A DNA stretch of 64,000 nucleotides from Kapaibacterium sp044224925 (lineage in GTDB: Bacteria; Bacteroidota; Ignavibacteria; Kapaibacteriales; Kapaibacteriaceae), in the NCBI GenBank assembly GCA_044224925.1, contig JBGAJM010000012.1:1-64000 (forward strand). Direction: 5' to 3'. The notes under the pieces are model-generated. The model ran no database searches, was not told the origin of the DNA, and saw nothing but the letters and a program-made list of their open reading frames with translations. Positions 1 through 8,035 of this stretch are shown piece by piece (within the stretch, counting starts at the first letter, position 1; each line of letters starts with the position of its first letter). Made by a program: the position numbers and the translations under genes.

Positions 1-62
1 ACTTCGTGTTTACTTCTCTTTTACTTCGTGTTTACTTCTCTTTTCCTTCTCTTTTACTTCTC
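1..62. repeat. tandem array of 11-bp units downstream of ldcA
   Basis: Direct reading shows alternating 11-bp units ACTTCGTGTTT and ACTTCTCTTTT, then a CCTTCTCTTTT variant, running into the end of the minus-strand gene that follows. The stop codon of that gene (54-56) lies inside the array, so the last codons are array-derived. The same unit in the opposite orientation (AAAAGAGAAGT) occurs at 63367-63428. The array continues to the left window edge, so its full length is unknown. Confidence 0.85.
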
Positions 63-992
63 TCTCGTCACTTTGCCGAGTATGATCTTCGCTGTTTTCC
101 CTACCGTCATACGAACCATTGCGCCAAGCGGGAGCGTGAGTTTCTTGGCTTCGTGACCGAACATGAGGCCACTGAGGACGGGACCGTTGACGGATAAGCT
201 GCGTTCGGTGATGACGTCTGCTACATCGCGATGCGGTGTGTTGGAGGTGCGTTGTGGTGATTGCGTGAACTGTCCGTAGGCGATACCGGCAACCTTGTGC
301 ATGATGCCGGCGAGTTCGCAGTGCATGAGCATGCGATCGATGCGATAGGTTTCCTCGCCGACATCTTCAAGCGCCAGGATGCTTCCTGCAAGCGATGGCA
401 TGTAGGGTGTACCGATGAGTCGCGTGAAGACGGATAGATTTCCTCCAAGCAAGATCCCTTCTGCCGTGCCGCCCTTCACACCATACATGGGCGTGGATTG
501 TTTGATGGTGCCAACGGCGCGGGTCGATGTGAGGATGCGCCAGAACTGCTCTTCACTTTCGGTATCGAAGGTGTCTGCCATGTCGACGCTGGGCATGGCA
601 CCGAGAAACGTGACAAGTCCGGTGCGTTTGTAGATGGCAAGCTGCAGTGCTGTGGTGTCGGAGAAGCCGACGAAGATCTTGGGGTTGCGTCGGATGAGAC
701 CGTAGTTGAGCGATGCGATCAATCGTGCTGTGCCATAGCCGCCGCGGGCGCAGAAGATGGCGTCGACCTGCTTGTCCGCGAACATGGCGTGAATGTCGGC
801 CAGTCGCTCGTCGTCCGTCCCCGCCAGATACCCTCCGTACGACTTCCGCGCATTGGCACCCAGGACCACATGGTGCCCGAGCTTCTCGAGATAGGCAATG
901 CCGCGGTCGAGTCGCCGCGGGTCGCGCTGGGGCGATGCAGGCGAGATCACGCCGATCACGGCCTTGCGCGGGAGATGCGTTGGATAGATCAT
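54..992 (-). CDS. ldcA: LD-carboxypeptidase, peptidase family S66
   Basis: The 312-residue product matches the S66 family, cytoplasmic serine peptidases that remove the terminal D-alanine from murein tetrapeptides during peptidoglycan recycling. The N-terminal half carries the ARGGYG motif (about residues 82-87) and the nucleophile context VGFSDTTAL with Ser111. The C-terminal half carries the expected Glu (ALEDVGEETYRIDR) and His (FGHEAKK) regions. I start at ATG 992 (MIYPTHLPRK) because the longer frame to 1025 runs into a palindrome. The stop codon sits within the first units of a tandem array. It is divergent from the next gene. Family assignment is firm; substrate is inferred from the family. 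Confidence 0.9.
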   Translation of the reverse strand: MIYPTHLPRKAVIGVISPASPQRDPRRLDRGIAYLEKLGHHVVLGANARKSYGGYLAGTDDERLADIHAMFADKQVDAIFCARGGYGTARLIASLNYGLIRRNPKIFVGFSDTTALQLAIYKRTGLVTFLGAMPSVDMADTFDTESEEQFWRILTSTRAVGTIKQSTPMYGVKGGTAEGILLGGNLSVFTRLIGTPYMPSLAGSILALEDVGEETYRIDRMLMHCELAGIMHKVAGIAYGQFTQSPQRTSNTPHRDVADVITERSLSVNGPVLSGLMFGHEAKKLTLPLGAMVRMTVGKTAKIILGKVTREK

Positions 993-1036
993 CCCCCAAT
1001 ATCCACATTGTGAAAAACTTTTCACAAGGGTTGGGG
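993..1036. promoter_or_regulatory. long palindrome in the divergent intergenic region
   Basis: A perfect inverted repeat, TTGTGAAAA-AC-TTTTCACAA (1008-1027), sits inside a second pair of arms, CCCCAA (993-998) and TTGGGG (1031-1036). It lies directly before the ldcA start and about 150 bp upstream of the divergent exported-protein gene. It could be an operator for a dimeric regulator. ATATCCACA and TTATCCCCA (minus strand) each differ by one base from a DnaA box, but two near-matches are not enough to call an origin. Confidence 0.45.
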
Positions 1037-1186
1037 ATAACTCGTCAAGGACACGCCGACGTGATATGCTAACTTCATGGTCTCATTGGTCTTGCTTCAT
1101 TTTGTCCGTCGCCCTTTCATCGACTGGCACGTTTCTTGAGAGAGCAGCCTGCCCAACTCCTGTCTGTGGAACCATTCGAGTGTTGT

Positions 1187-3718
1187 GTGATCCGTTCGCT
1201 TCTTGTTCTCGGCCTGCTCTTCGTGTCCGTTTGCGCCCTTCGTGCGCAAGTGGTGATCGGTGGCGTCGTGAACAGATACGTTGCGGTCACCGGCATCACT
1301 CCCTGCGACTCCACGATCACCGTCCGATCCACGCAGGGCTTTGCCCGGGGCGACGTGGTCCTGCTCATGCAGATGCAAGGTGCCACGGTGACGATTCGAA
1401 CAGACTCCACGTTCGGTGATGTTGCCGACATTGGTGGTGCCGGTGCCTTTGAGCGACTGGTGATCAGAACGATCGTCGACGATAAGATCGAATTCACCAC
1501 TCCCTTCGTCCATCAATACGATCCACGCGGCGTGGTGCAGTTGATCCGCGTTGCCTACTACGACAATGCACGCATCATCGCGCCGATCACGGCTCCGAAC
1601 TTCGACGGCACCATTGGTGGCGTTGTGGCCATCGAAGCACGCGATACGCTCTTCATCGGCGCCGATGTGATGATGAGTGGCGCAGGGTTCCGCGGTGGAC
1701 TCCGCTCCGTGTCGTACTCGAAATGCGAACAGGCTGACTATGCGTACGACTATGCATGGGGCCTCTCCGGAGAACGCGGCGACGGGATCGCGCAACGCGT
1801 GGGCTACACGGCCGGACGTGGTCGCTGGGCGACCGGTGGCGGTGGTGGCAACGGCAACAACGCCGGTGGTGGCGGAGGTGGCGGTGCCGGGGAAGGTGGA
1901 CATGGCGGCAAGTCGAACTACTACTGCAAGAATCCCGACGTGGGCGGCTTTGGCGGCAACGGCATGGCGCGCTTCATCACCGATCAGCGCGTGTTCCTTG
2001 GTGGTGGTGGTGGTGGCGGACACGACAATGATTCCATGGGCACCCATGGTGCAACGGGCGGCGGCATCGTGATGCTGCGTGCACGTGTGATCGATGGTGC
2101 ATCGAATGCCATCGATGTGCGCGGACAAAGCGCTCGCGTTTCAGATCGCGATGGAGCCGGTGGTGGCGGAGCCGGTGGCTCGGTGATCATTGACTGTGAT
2201 ACGATCACGTCGACGTTGATCATTCTTGCCAACGGTGGGAACGGCGGCGACAACATGAACGAATACAATGTTCATGGTCCCGGTGGCGGCGGTGGCGGTG
2301 GTGCGGTGATCTTCACTCGCGCTCATCCCAAGGCCATTCCATCGATCGAAGGTGGCCGCAGCGGCATCATCCTTTCGAACAACACGGATGCAGGTTCGGA
2401 CGCAAAGGGCAAGCACTGGGGTGCGCGCGATGGTGCGGTCGGACTGCTCGACACGAACTTCACATGGCGTCGGCGCATCGATCCGGTCCTCACTGTTTCG
2501 TCGACAGAAGAGATCTGTCCGGGCGATACGGCAACACTCGCCGCATCGACCGGATTCGTTTCGTATCGATGGAGCAACGGCGACACGTCGCGCATCGCAC
2601 GCACCACACAGCCCGGCACATACTACGTGGTGGCCATCGACAACGGTGGATGCCTGCATCGCTCGACAGATGTAACTGTGCGATTCGATCCCACGCTCTT
2701 TACCATGCCGAATCTGATCGACTTCGAGGCCATCGAATTGAATTCAACGCGCATCGAGACGATCGTCTTCCGCAGCAACGACGACGATACCATTGTGATC
2801 AATGCAGCCACGCTTCCGAATGGATTCACCCTTCTGCGACCAACATCGTTCCCGATCGTGGTGGCGCCATTCGGCACGGTGGACTTCGAGATCTCCTACA
2901 TGCCAACGCAGGACAAGAGCTACGACGGCGTGATGGACCTTACGATAAGCACACCCTGTGCAGCGAGTCACACGGTCACCATCCTCGGTCAAGTAAGTCC
3001 GGTGGCCGCACAGTTCAGCATCCCCGATACATCGGCCATGGTCGGCACGGCCGGGTTCCGTATCCCGATCCGCATGACGGCAACACCGGACTCGGTGGAC
3101 CTTCCAAACAGCACGTTCGCCATTACCATATCGTTTGATGCACGCGTGTACAAACTCGATACGGTCACAACGGGTACCATTACCAACGATGTGATCGACA
3201 TCATTGCGAACAAGCGCACGACGACGATCCGCTTCGACAGTGTGCACATCCTTCCGACAGAGCGCACGATCACGTCGTTGCAAGGAACGGTGCTTCTTTC
3301 GCCCGTGCTTCAAACACCGATCACGATCGACAAGGTGGAATGGTTGGACGTTGTGCAGCGACCGGCCACGACCGTGCGCGATGGCACGCTGCAAGTACTG
3401 CCGGATTGTTTCTATCAAGGTCGGGCCGTGAAGCTCTTCGGAACAGCAACGTTGCAAGTGCGACCGATCCCTGCGCGTGAACAAGTGGTGATCACGGCAA
3501 CGCTCTCGGCGCCTGGCCGCTACAGCATTCAGATCGTCTCGTCGGATGGCAAGGAAGTGTTCTCACGGATCTACGATCATGTCGAGACGGTGCACACCAC
3601 CGAAACCGATACGCTCGATGTGCGCATGCCTGTCTACGATCTGCCTGCGGGCGTCTACGTTGTGCGATTCCAGACGCCATCCGAGATCATCACTCGAACA
3701 TTCCCCGTGGTGCCCTAA
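1187..3718 (+). CDS. glycine-rich exported protein with T9SS-type C-terminal domain
   Basis: The frame is open from TTG 1136, but a GTG at 1187 gives a clean signal peptide (IRSLLVLGLLFVSVCALRAQ), so I prefer it; the protein is then about 843 residues. Residues about 205-370 contain several glycine-rich runs (GGGGGNGNNAGGGGGGG type) spaced by short non-glycine segments. An Ig-like segment follows (from about ILTVSSTEEICPGDTATL), then choice-of-anchor-like beta domains. The last ~85 residues (LQVRPIPAREQVVITATL to FPVVP) resemble a T9SS type A sorting domain, with the DLPAGVYVVRF motif. It is probably exported and surface-attached. Function unknown. It converges with the kynurenine monooxygenase gene, with stop codons 3 bp apart. 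Confidence 0.8.
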   Translation: MIRSLLVLGLLFVSVCALRAQVVIGGVVNRYVAVTGITPCDSTITVRSTQGFARGDVVLLMQMQGATVTIRTDSTFGDVADIGGAGAFERLVIRTIVDDKIEFTTPFVHQYDPRGVVQLIRVAYYDNARIIAPITAPNFDGTIGGVVAIEARDTLFIGADVMMSGAGFRGGLRSVSYSKCEQADYAYDYAWGLSGERGDGIAQRVGYTAGRGRWATGGGGGNGNNAGGGGGGGAGEGGHGGKSNYYCKNPDVGGFGGNGMARFITDQRVFLGGGGGGGHDNDSMGTHGATGGGIVMLRARVIDGASNAIDVRGQSARVSDRDGAGGGGAGGSVIIDCDTITSTLIILANGGNGGDNMNEYNVHGPGGGGGGGAVIFTRAHPKAIPSIEGGRSGIILSNNTDAGSDAKGKHWGARDGAVGLLDTNFTWRRRIDPVLTVSSTEEICPGDTATLAASTGFVSYRWSNGDTSRIARTTQPGTYYVVAIDNGGCLHRSTDVTVRFDPTLFTMPNLIDFEAIELNSTRIETIVFRSNDDDTIVINAATLPNGFTLLRPTSFPIVVAPFGTVDFEISYMPTQDKSYDGVMDLTISTPCAASHTVTILGQVSPVAAQFSIPDTSAMVGTAGFRIPIRMTATPDSVDLPNSTFAITISFDARVYKLDTVTTGTITNDVIDIIANKRTTTIRFDSVHILPTERTITSLQGTVLLSPVLQTPITIDKVEWLDVVQRPATTVRDGTLQVLPDCFYQGRAVKLFGTATLQVRPIPAREQVVITATLSAPGRYSIQIVSSDGKEVFSRIYDHVETVHTTETDTLDVRMPVYDLPAGVYVVRFQTPSEIITRTFPVVP

Positions 3719-3721
3719 CGC

Positions 3722-5098
3722 TTATCGCGTTACGATGAGCGATGGATCGATGCCATGCGGTGCACGTTCCCGCACAATGGCCTCCAGCGCCGCCTTGCCG
3801 CCTTCCGTCAGCCATTCCTCAGCAATATTGGGAATGGTCATCATTCGGTCCATCCACGCATCGTTCTCCTGCCCCATGCGCAACGCCGTTGCATACGGCA
3901 CATGCGAGAACGTCACCAACGTGTAGAGCGGGATCCAACGCTCCGGATAGGTCGCATAGAGATAGGCCTCGATCTTCTTGCGGAGTGCGAACACCGGATC
4001 GGCCACCTTATCACGCATCTCGAAGAAGTTCGCAATGGCCAGATCAGCAATGGCATCGCCATTCGGCTTGCGGAGTTCTTGATAGCGCGCAAGGGCTGTG
4101 GTCCAATCGTCGTTGGCGTCATCGAGACATTCGATGAGCACACGACAGTCTTCGAAGCCACAGTTCATGCCTTGTCCGTAGAACGGCACAATGGCATGCG
4201 CCGCATCTCCGATGAGGGCCACGTTGTTCGATACCCACGGATAGCACTTCACCGTCATGAGCGACGATTCCGGATTCGTGAAGTAGTCATCGACGATGGT
4301 GGGCATCATGGCAACGGCATCGGGGAACTGCTCGTTGAAGAAGGCGGCCACCGATTCGCGCGTGGTGAGCTCTGCGAACGACGGAGATCCCTCGTGCGCA
4401 AAGAAGAGCGTGCACGTGAAGCTGCCGTCAAGATTGGGCAGGGCTATCATCATGTAGGAATGACGTGGCCAGATATGCAGTGCATGTTTCTCGATCTGGA
4501 ACTCACCATTGGCAGCGGCAGGGATATGAAGTTCCTTGTAGCCATGCTGCAGATACGATTGCGAATAGTTGAATCGGTCCAGGTACTGCATGCGGCCACG
4601 AACGGCGCTGTAGGCCCCGTCGGCGGCGATGAGCAGATCGGATGCGATGGTCGTTCGCTCGCCACTCTGCACATGTTCGAAGGTGGCGGAGGGGGCGGCA
4701 AGGTTGATGTCGGTGCAGCGTTGCTCGAACGAGATGGTCACGCCATGACGTTCTGCAAGGGTGAGGAGCGACTTGTTGAGTTCACCGCGCGAAACGGAGT
4801 TGATGGCCTGGTCACCCACGCCATAAGGCGCATATGTTTGCGCGCCATGGACGTCGTGCATCATGCGGCCTCGCATGGGAATTGCGATCTCGCGAACATC
4901 GTCGGCGATGCCGGCAAGTTCAAGTGCGCGCAGACCACGATCGGACAAGGCAAGATTGATGGAACGTCCGGCGCTGATGTTCGCAGCGCGCATGTCGGGT
5001 CGACGTTCAACCACGTGCACACCATATCCTCGCTTGGCCAACAGCACAGCGAGCAAACATCCAACAGGTCCGCCACCAACGATCGTGATCGACTTCAT
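3722..5098 (-). CDS. kmo: kynurenine 3-monooxygenase
   Basis: The 458-residue product is a flavoprotein monooxygenase that hydroxylates L-kynurenine to 3-hydroxykynurenine using NADPH and O2. Evidence: the N-terminal FAD-binding motif IVGGGPVGCLLA (residues 6-17), the KMO-type stretch GRSINLALSDRGLRAL, and the second FAD motif LIGDAAHAIVPFYGQGMNCG with the downstream FEDC. Length matches the family. Start ATG 5098 places the FAD motif at the N-terminus; the frame is open further upstream but overlaps the preceding gene. It is the last gene of a tight minus-strand operon. Tryptophan catabolism or de novo NAD synthesis via quinolinate are the possible roles; no other kynurenine gene is adjacent. 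Confidence 0.93.
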   Translation of the reverse strand: MKSITIVGGGPVGCLLAVLLAKRGYGVHVVERRPDMRAANISAGRSINLALSDRGLRALELAGIADDVREIAIPMRGRMMHDVHGAQTYAPYGVGDQAINSVSRGELNKSLLTLAERHGVTISFEQRCTDINLAAPSATFEHVQSGERTTIASDLLIAADGAYSAVRGRMQYLDRFNYSQSYLQHGYKELHIPAAANGEFQIEKHALHIWPRHSYMMIALPNLDGSFTCTLFFAHEGSPSFAELTTRESVAAFFNEQFPDAVAMMPTIVDDYFTNPESSLMTVKCYPWVSNNVALIGDAAHAIVPFYGQGMNCGFEDCRVLIECLDDANDDWTTALARYQELRKPNGDAIADLAIANFFEMRDKVADPVFALRKKIEAYLYATYPERWIPLYTLVTFSHVPYATALRMGQENDAWMDRMMTIPNIAEEWLTEGGKAALEAIVRERAPHGIDPSLIVTR

Positions 5099-5100
5099 GA

Positions 5101-5673
5101 TTACATCTCGATAAGGGGAGTAAAGATCGGATCGCGCAATTGAAACGAGCTTTGAAGGGACGATGCGGCGATCACCCATTCCGTGCAACTGCGCGTCGTG
5201 CGAAAGCGTGCAACATTCGTGCAGCCCATGATAACCGTACACCATGCTCCATCGTTCACGATGCGCAGTTCTTTTGGACTAGCACCCGCACCTTCAGCGC
5301 CAACGAAGACGGCGCCGTCGGATGAGGTGACGATGGTATTGCTGTTGGTGATGTCGATGCGAATGCCGCTGTCCGCACGCATGCGCATGGCATACGGCGT
5401 GGTGCGCGTACATACGGTCACCGACCCGCCGGTGGCCAGGGTGATCTCGGTCGAGAACGTCCCGTCGGTCAGTCCCGGCACCCGCAACGCAAAGGCCGAT
5501 GTATCGTGTGTGCCGACCACGTTGGGTTGTTCGATCTGCATCGCATGCCGATCGCGCAGAACACGTCCTTCGAGCGGATAGTAGGAGTTCTCGTGCAGCT
5601 TGAAACTGTACGGATCTCCGCAGCCGATCAACAGCATGCAGAGCACCACTCCACCGATGAAGAGCTTACTCAT
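5101..5673 (-). CDS. small predicted lipoprotein
   Basis: This 190-residue product begins MSKLFIGGVVLCMLLIGCGD, a short signal peptide with the lipobox LIGC, so it should be lipidated at Cys18. The rest is beta-rich and has no domain I recognise. Its ATG (5673) overlaps the stop codon of the upstream outer-membrane protein once the frameshift there is corrected (ATGAGTAA arrangement). In the raw frame it is fused to that protein, which I regard as an artefact of the frameshift. Two bases separate it from kmo, so all three genes should be co-transcribed. Confidence 0.75.
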   Translation of the reverse strand: MSKLFIGGVVLCMLLIGCGDPYSFKLHENSYYPLEGRVLRDRHAMQIEQPNVVGTHDTSAFALRVPGLTDGTFSTEITLATGGSVTVCTRTTPYAMRMRADSGIRIDITNSNTIVTSSDGAVFVGAEGAGASPKELRIVNDGAWCTVIMGCTNVARFRTTRSCTEWVIAASSLQSSFQLRDPIFTPLIEM

Positions 5674-7068
5674 GCGGATATCCCTTGCCGTAGCGAAGCT
5701 CGCTGCGGTGGAAGATCTTGTCGAACAGACCGGCACCGATGCCCAGATAGAATCCGCTGAAGTTGGTGGAGAACGGCTTCCACCGGAATCATAGCCCTTC
5801 GCACTGCCCGTTTCGCCGCTTGCATAGCCCGCAACGAATTGAATGGTGGTGTTGTCGCCAACCGGGAAGGCAATGCGTGCACCAACATGTGTGAACTGCG
5901 ACGGCGTGTAGTTGTACTCAACAAATGGTTCCACGGCAACATTGTCCGAGAACACATTGAACCATCCGCTCAGACGGATCGGCAACACACCAATGCCATA
6001 GCCCGTGGCACCGAGCATCACGCCGTTGAACAGCGATGTACCAATGGCAATGTGTTGGTTCAGGAACGGAAGGGCCAGCATGGCATTGCCAACGCGTGCC
6101 GTGAAGCCCGTGAGTTTGCTCGCACTGTCACCCGTTTTATCGGGCGAGAAGATCGAGGCCACTTGATTGCTTGCGCCGATGAAGTTGAACTGGATGAGAC
6201 CGATCTCCCACGCAGAATGCTCGTGATACTTCCACTCGGTTTCCGTTTCTTCTTGTCGGTTCAAAAAGTCGAACGTGGTGAAACCAAGACCCATGTAGGG
6301 GAACGATACAAAGCCACTCGAATACCCGGAGCCTGCGCCCGCCAGTCCCTGCATGCCGAATGTATACCCCGCATAGGCACGGAAGTTCACGCCGCCGATA
6401 CTGCCGATCTCGAGTGCCACGTTCGGATTCACGTACTGCGATGTGATGGCCGAGAACGACATGCCGGGTGTGATGGAGACGTAGGGGATCTTGTCGTGGA
6501 TGCGAAACCGCTTCTTCACGGAGAGAACACCAACGCCCGTGAGACGGTGCTCGGACGATGCATCGGGTTGCATGAGCTCATAGGCTGTGATACCCCACGA
6601 CCAATCGGGATCGTCGTCGAACCAGCGCAGCCGCCATTCGGCAATGCCGAAGCGATAGATGGCGCCAACGAAGAGTTGTGATGATGTGGTGTCGGGAGGA
6701 TTGCCGAAGAGGTATTCATCGATGTCGAATTGAATACCGAAGACACCGCGGTTGAGCGAGTTTCCGCCCTGACCCGAGAAGGCAAGACCCACCGATTCAA
6801 AGAGGGCCAATCGTATGAAATTCGGATACTCGCGCGTGACCACACTGTCGTGTTGCAGCACGTTCCGATCGTACGAGATCACACGCGACGATGGATAGAT
6901 CACACCGTTATCTCGGTCGCCCGGTGGATTCTGCACGCGCTCGGTCACGACCGTGTCGTGACGTGTGATGGTATGCACGTCCTTCTCCGTTCGCGTGAAC
7001 GAAGAGCATCCCACCAGTGCACTCATGAGCAGAGCGCCAACAGCGAAGAGTATGCGGTGTTGCTTCAT
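5666..7068 (-). CDS. outer-membrane beta-barrel-like protein with apparent frameshift
   Basis: The product begins MKQHRILFAVGALLMSALVGCSSF, a signal peptide with lipobox ALVGC, and continues with many alternating aromatic/glycine strands (residues about 80-430) typical of an outer-membrane barrel. After AKGYD (codon GAT at 5788-5790) the reading frame degenerates into a Ser/Ala-rich stretch and reads into the next gene. Dropping into the neighbouring frame restores RWKPFSTNFSGFYLGIGAG and continues to GKGYPHE with TAA at 5666-5668, overlapping the next ATG. One base therefore appears to be missing near 5785-5788. Function unknown; neighbours are lipoproteins and kmo. Confidence 0.7.
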
Positions 7069-7070
7069 GG

Positions 7071-7391
7071 TCAGTCGAGAGAGATGATATCAACAACCGT
7101 TGCCGGCGTTCCAACGCGACAGCGCGGTGTGGCCGTCGAGTCCAACCGAATGCGAAGCGTGGCCTTGGCGTCTTGCTTCTGCACCTTGCGCACGATCGAC
7201 GCGTCGCCGTCCACTTGATAGAATTTCTTGTCCGCCACCTTCGTGCCCACTTCGATCACCCAACAATCATCACCACCCACGACCTTGTTCATCACGCCGG
7301 TGACGACGATGGTCCCTTCTGTTGACACGGCAGTAGCGCAGCCACCAAGGACAAGGAGGGCGGCAAGGAGGGAGAGGAGGAGGTTGATCAT
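7071..7391 (-). CDS. small predicted lipoprotein, hypothetical
   Basis: This 106-residue product begins MINLLLSLLAALLVLGGCATA with lipobox LGGC, giving a mature lipoprotein of about 88 residues. The remainder (TGVMNKVVGGDDCWVIEVG and following) is beta-rich, with a conserved-looking Cys-Trp pair, and matches no family I can name. Start ATG 7391 overlaps the stop codon of the FAH-family gene by 4 nt (ATGA), implying translational coupling. A longer frame to 7493 lies entirely inside the upstream gene and is rejected. Confidence 0.75.
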   Translation of the reverse strand: MINLLLSLLAALLVLGGCATAVSTEGTIVVTGVMNKVVGGDDCWVIEVGTKVADKKFYQVDGDASIVRKVQKQDAKATLRIRLDSTATPRCRVGTPATVVDIISLD

Positions 7392-8035
7392 GAGAAGTGG
7401 ACCGTAAGCGTGATGAGATCTTGGAGTGCGGCAATGGCCGTGTCGCCTGCATGCAGTTGTGCAACCCCTTCGGGTGTTCCGGTAAAAATACAATCGCCGC
7501 GGCGCAGCGTGAACACCGAGCTCACATACGAGATCAACTCCTCCACGCTTCGCTCCATGTTCGCCGTGGTGCCGGACTGACGGAGTTCGCCGTTCACGTG
7601 GAGCGTAAATCCAAGAGCACCGTTGGGAACATCAGCAATGGGCACAATGGCCGAGACCGGTGCCGAGTGCTTCCAACTCTTTGCCACGGCCCACGGCTCG
7701 CCACGTTGCTTTGCACCTTGCTGCACGTCGCGTGCCGTCAGGTCGAGCCCGATGCCCACACCGGCGATCAACGATGCCGCGTTCTCTTTCGCAACGTTCT
7801 CACCATCGACACCGATCACCACCACCAGCTCCACTTCGTGATGCACGTTCGTCGAGAACGGTGGCAAGACAATGGTGCTTCCGTTGGCAGCGTAGGCGGC
7901 TGGCGGTTTGAGAAAGACGATCGGTGCTTCCGGCACAGGTGCATTCATCTCACGCGCATGTGCGGCATAGTTCCGTCCGATACAGTACATCGTGCCGATC
8001 GGCATGGTGGTGCCATTCGTGAACGTCCACATCAT
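7388..8035 (-). CDS. fumarylacetoacetate hydrolase family protein (FAHD1-like)
   Basis: The 215-residue product has the compact FAHD1-type fold, without the N-terminal domain of true fumarylacetoacetase. Diagnostic segments are IGRNYAAHAREM near the N-terminus, the metal-ligand motif HHEVELVVVIG (about residues 65-75), LDLTARDVQQGAKQRGEPW and KSWKHSAPVS, and a C-terminal FTGTPEGVAQL. These match acylpyruvase/oxaloacetate decarboxylase enzymes that use Mg2+. The exact substrate cannot be read from sequence. It overlaps the penicillin-binding protein gene upstream and a lipoprotein gene downstream, both by ATGA, so it is inside the operon. Confidence 0.9.
   Translation of the reverse strand: MMWTFTNGTTMPIGTMYCIGRNYAAHAREMNAPVPEAPIVFLKPPAAYAANGSTIVLPPFSTNVHHEVELVVVIGVDGENVAKENAASLIAGVGIGLDLTARDVQQGAKQRGEPWAVAKSWKHSAPVSAIVPIADVPNGALGFTLHVNGELRQSGTTANMERSVEELISYVSSVFTLRRGDCIFTGTPEGVAQLHAGDTAIAALQDLITLTVHFS

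Noticed and set aside
993..1130. Replication origin
   Set aside because: Only two DnaA-box-like sites, each with a mismatch, and no dnaA, dnaN or AT-rich unwinding region.
5101..7068. Single fused outer-membrane/lipoprotein gene
   Set aside because: The junction is low-quality Ser/Ala-rich sequence, a one-base shift restores a proper barrel end, and an internal ATG begins a clear lipoprotein signal peptide.
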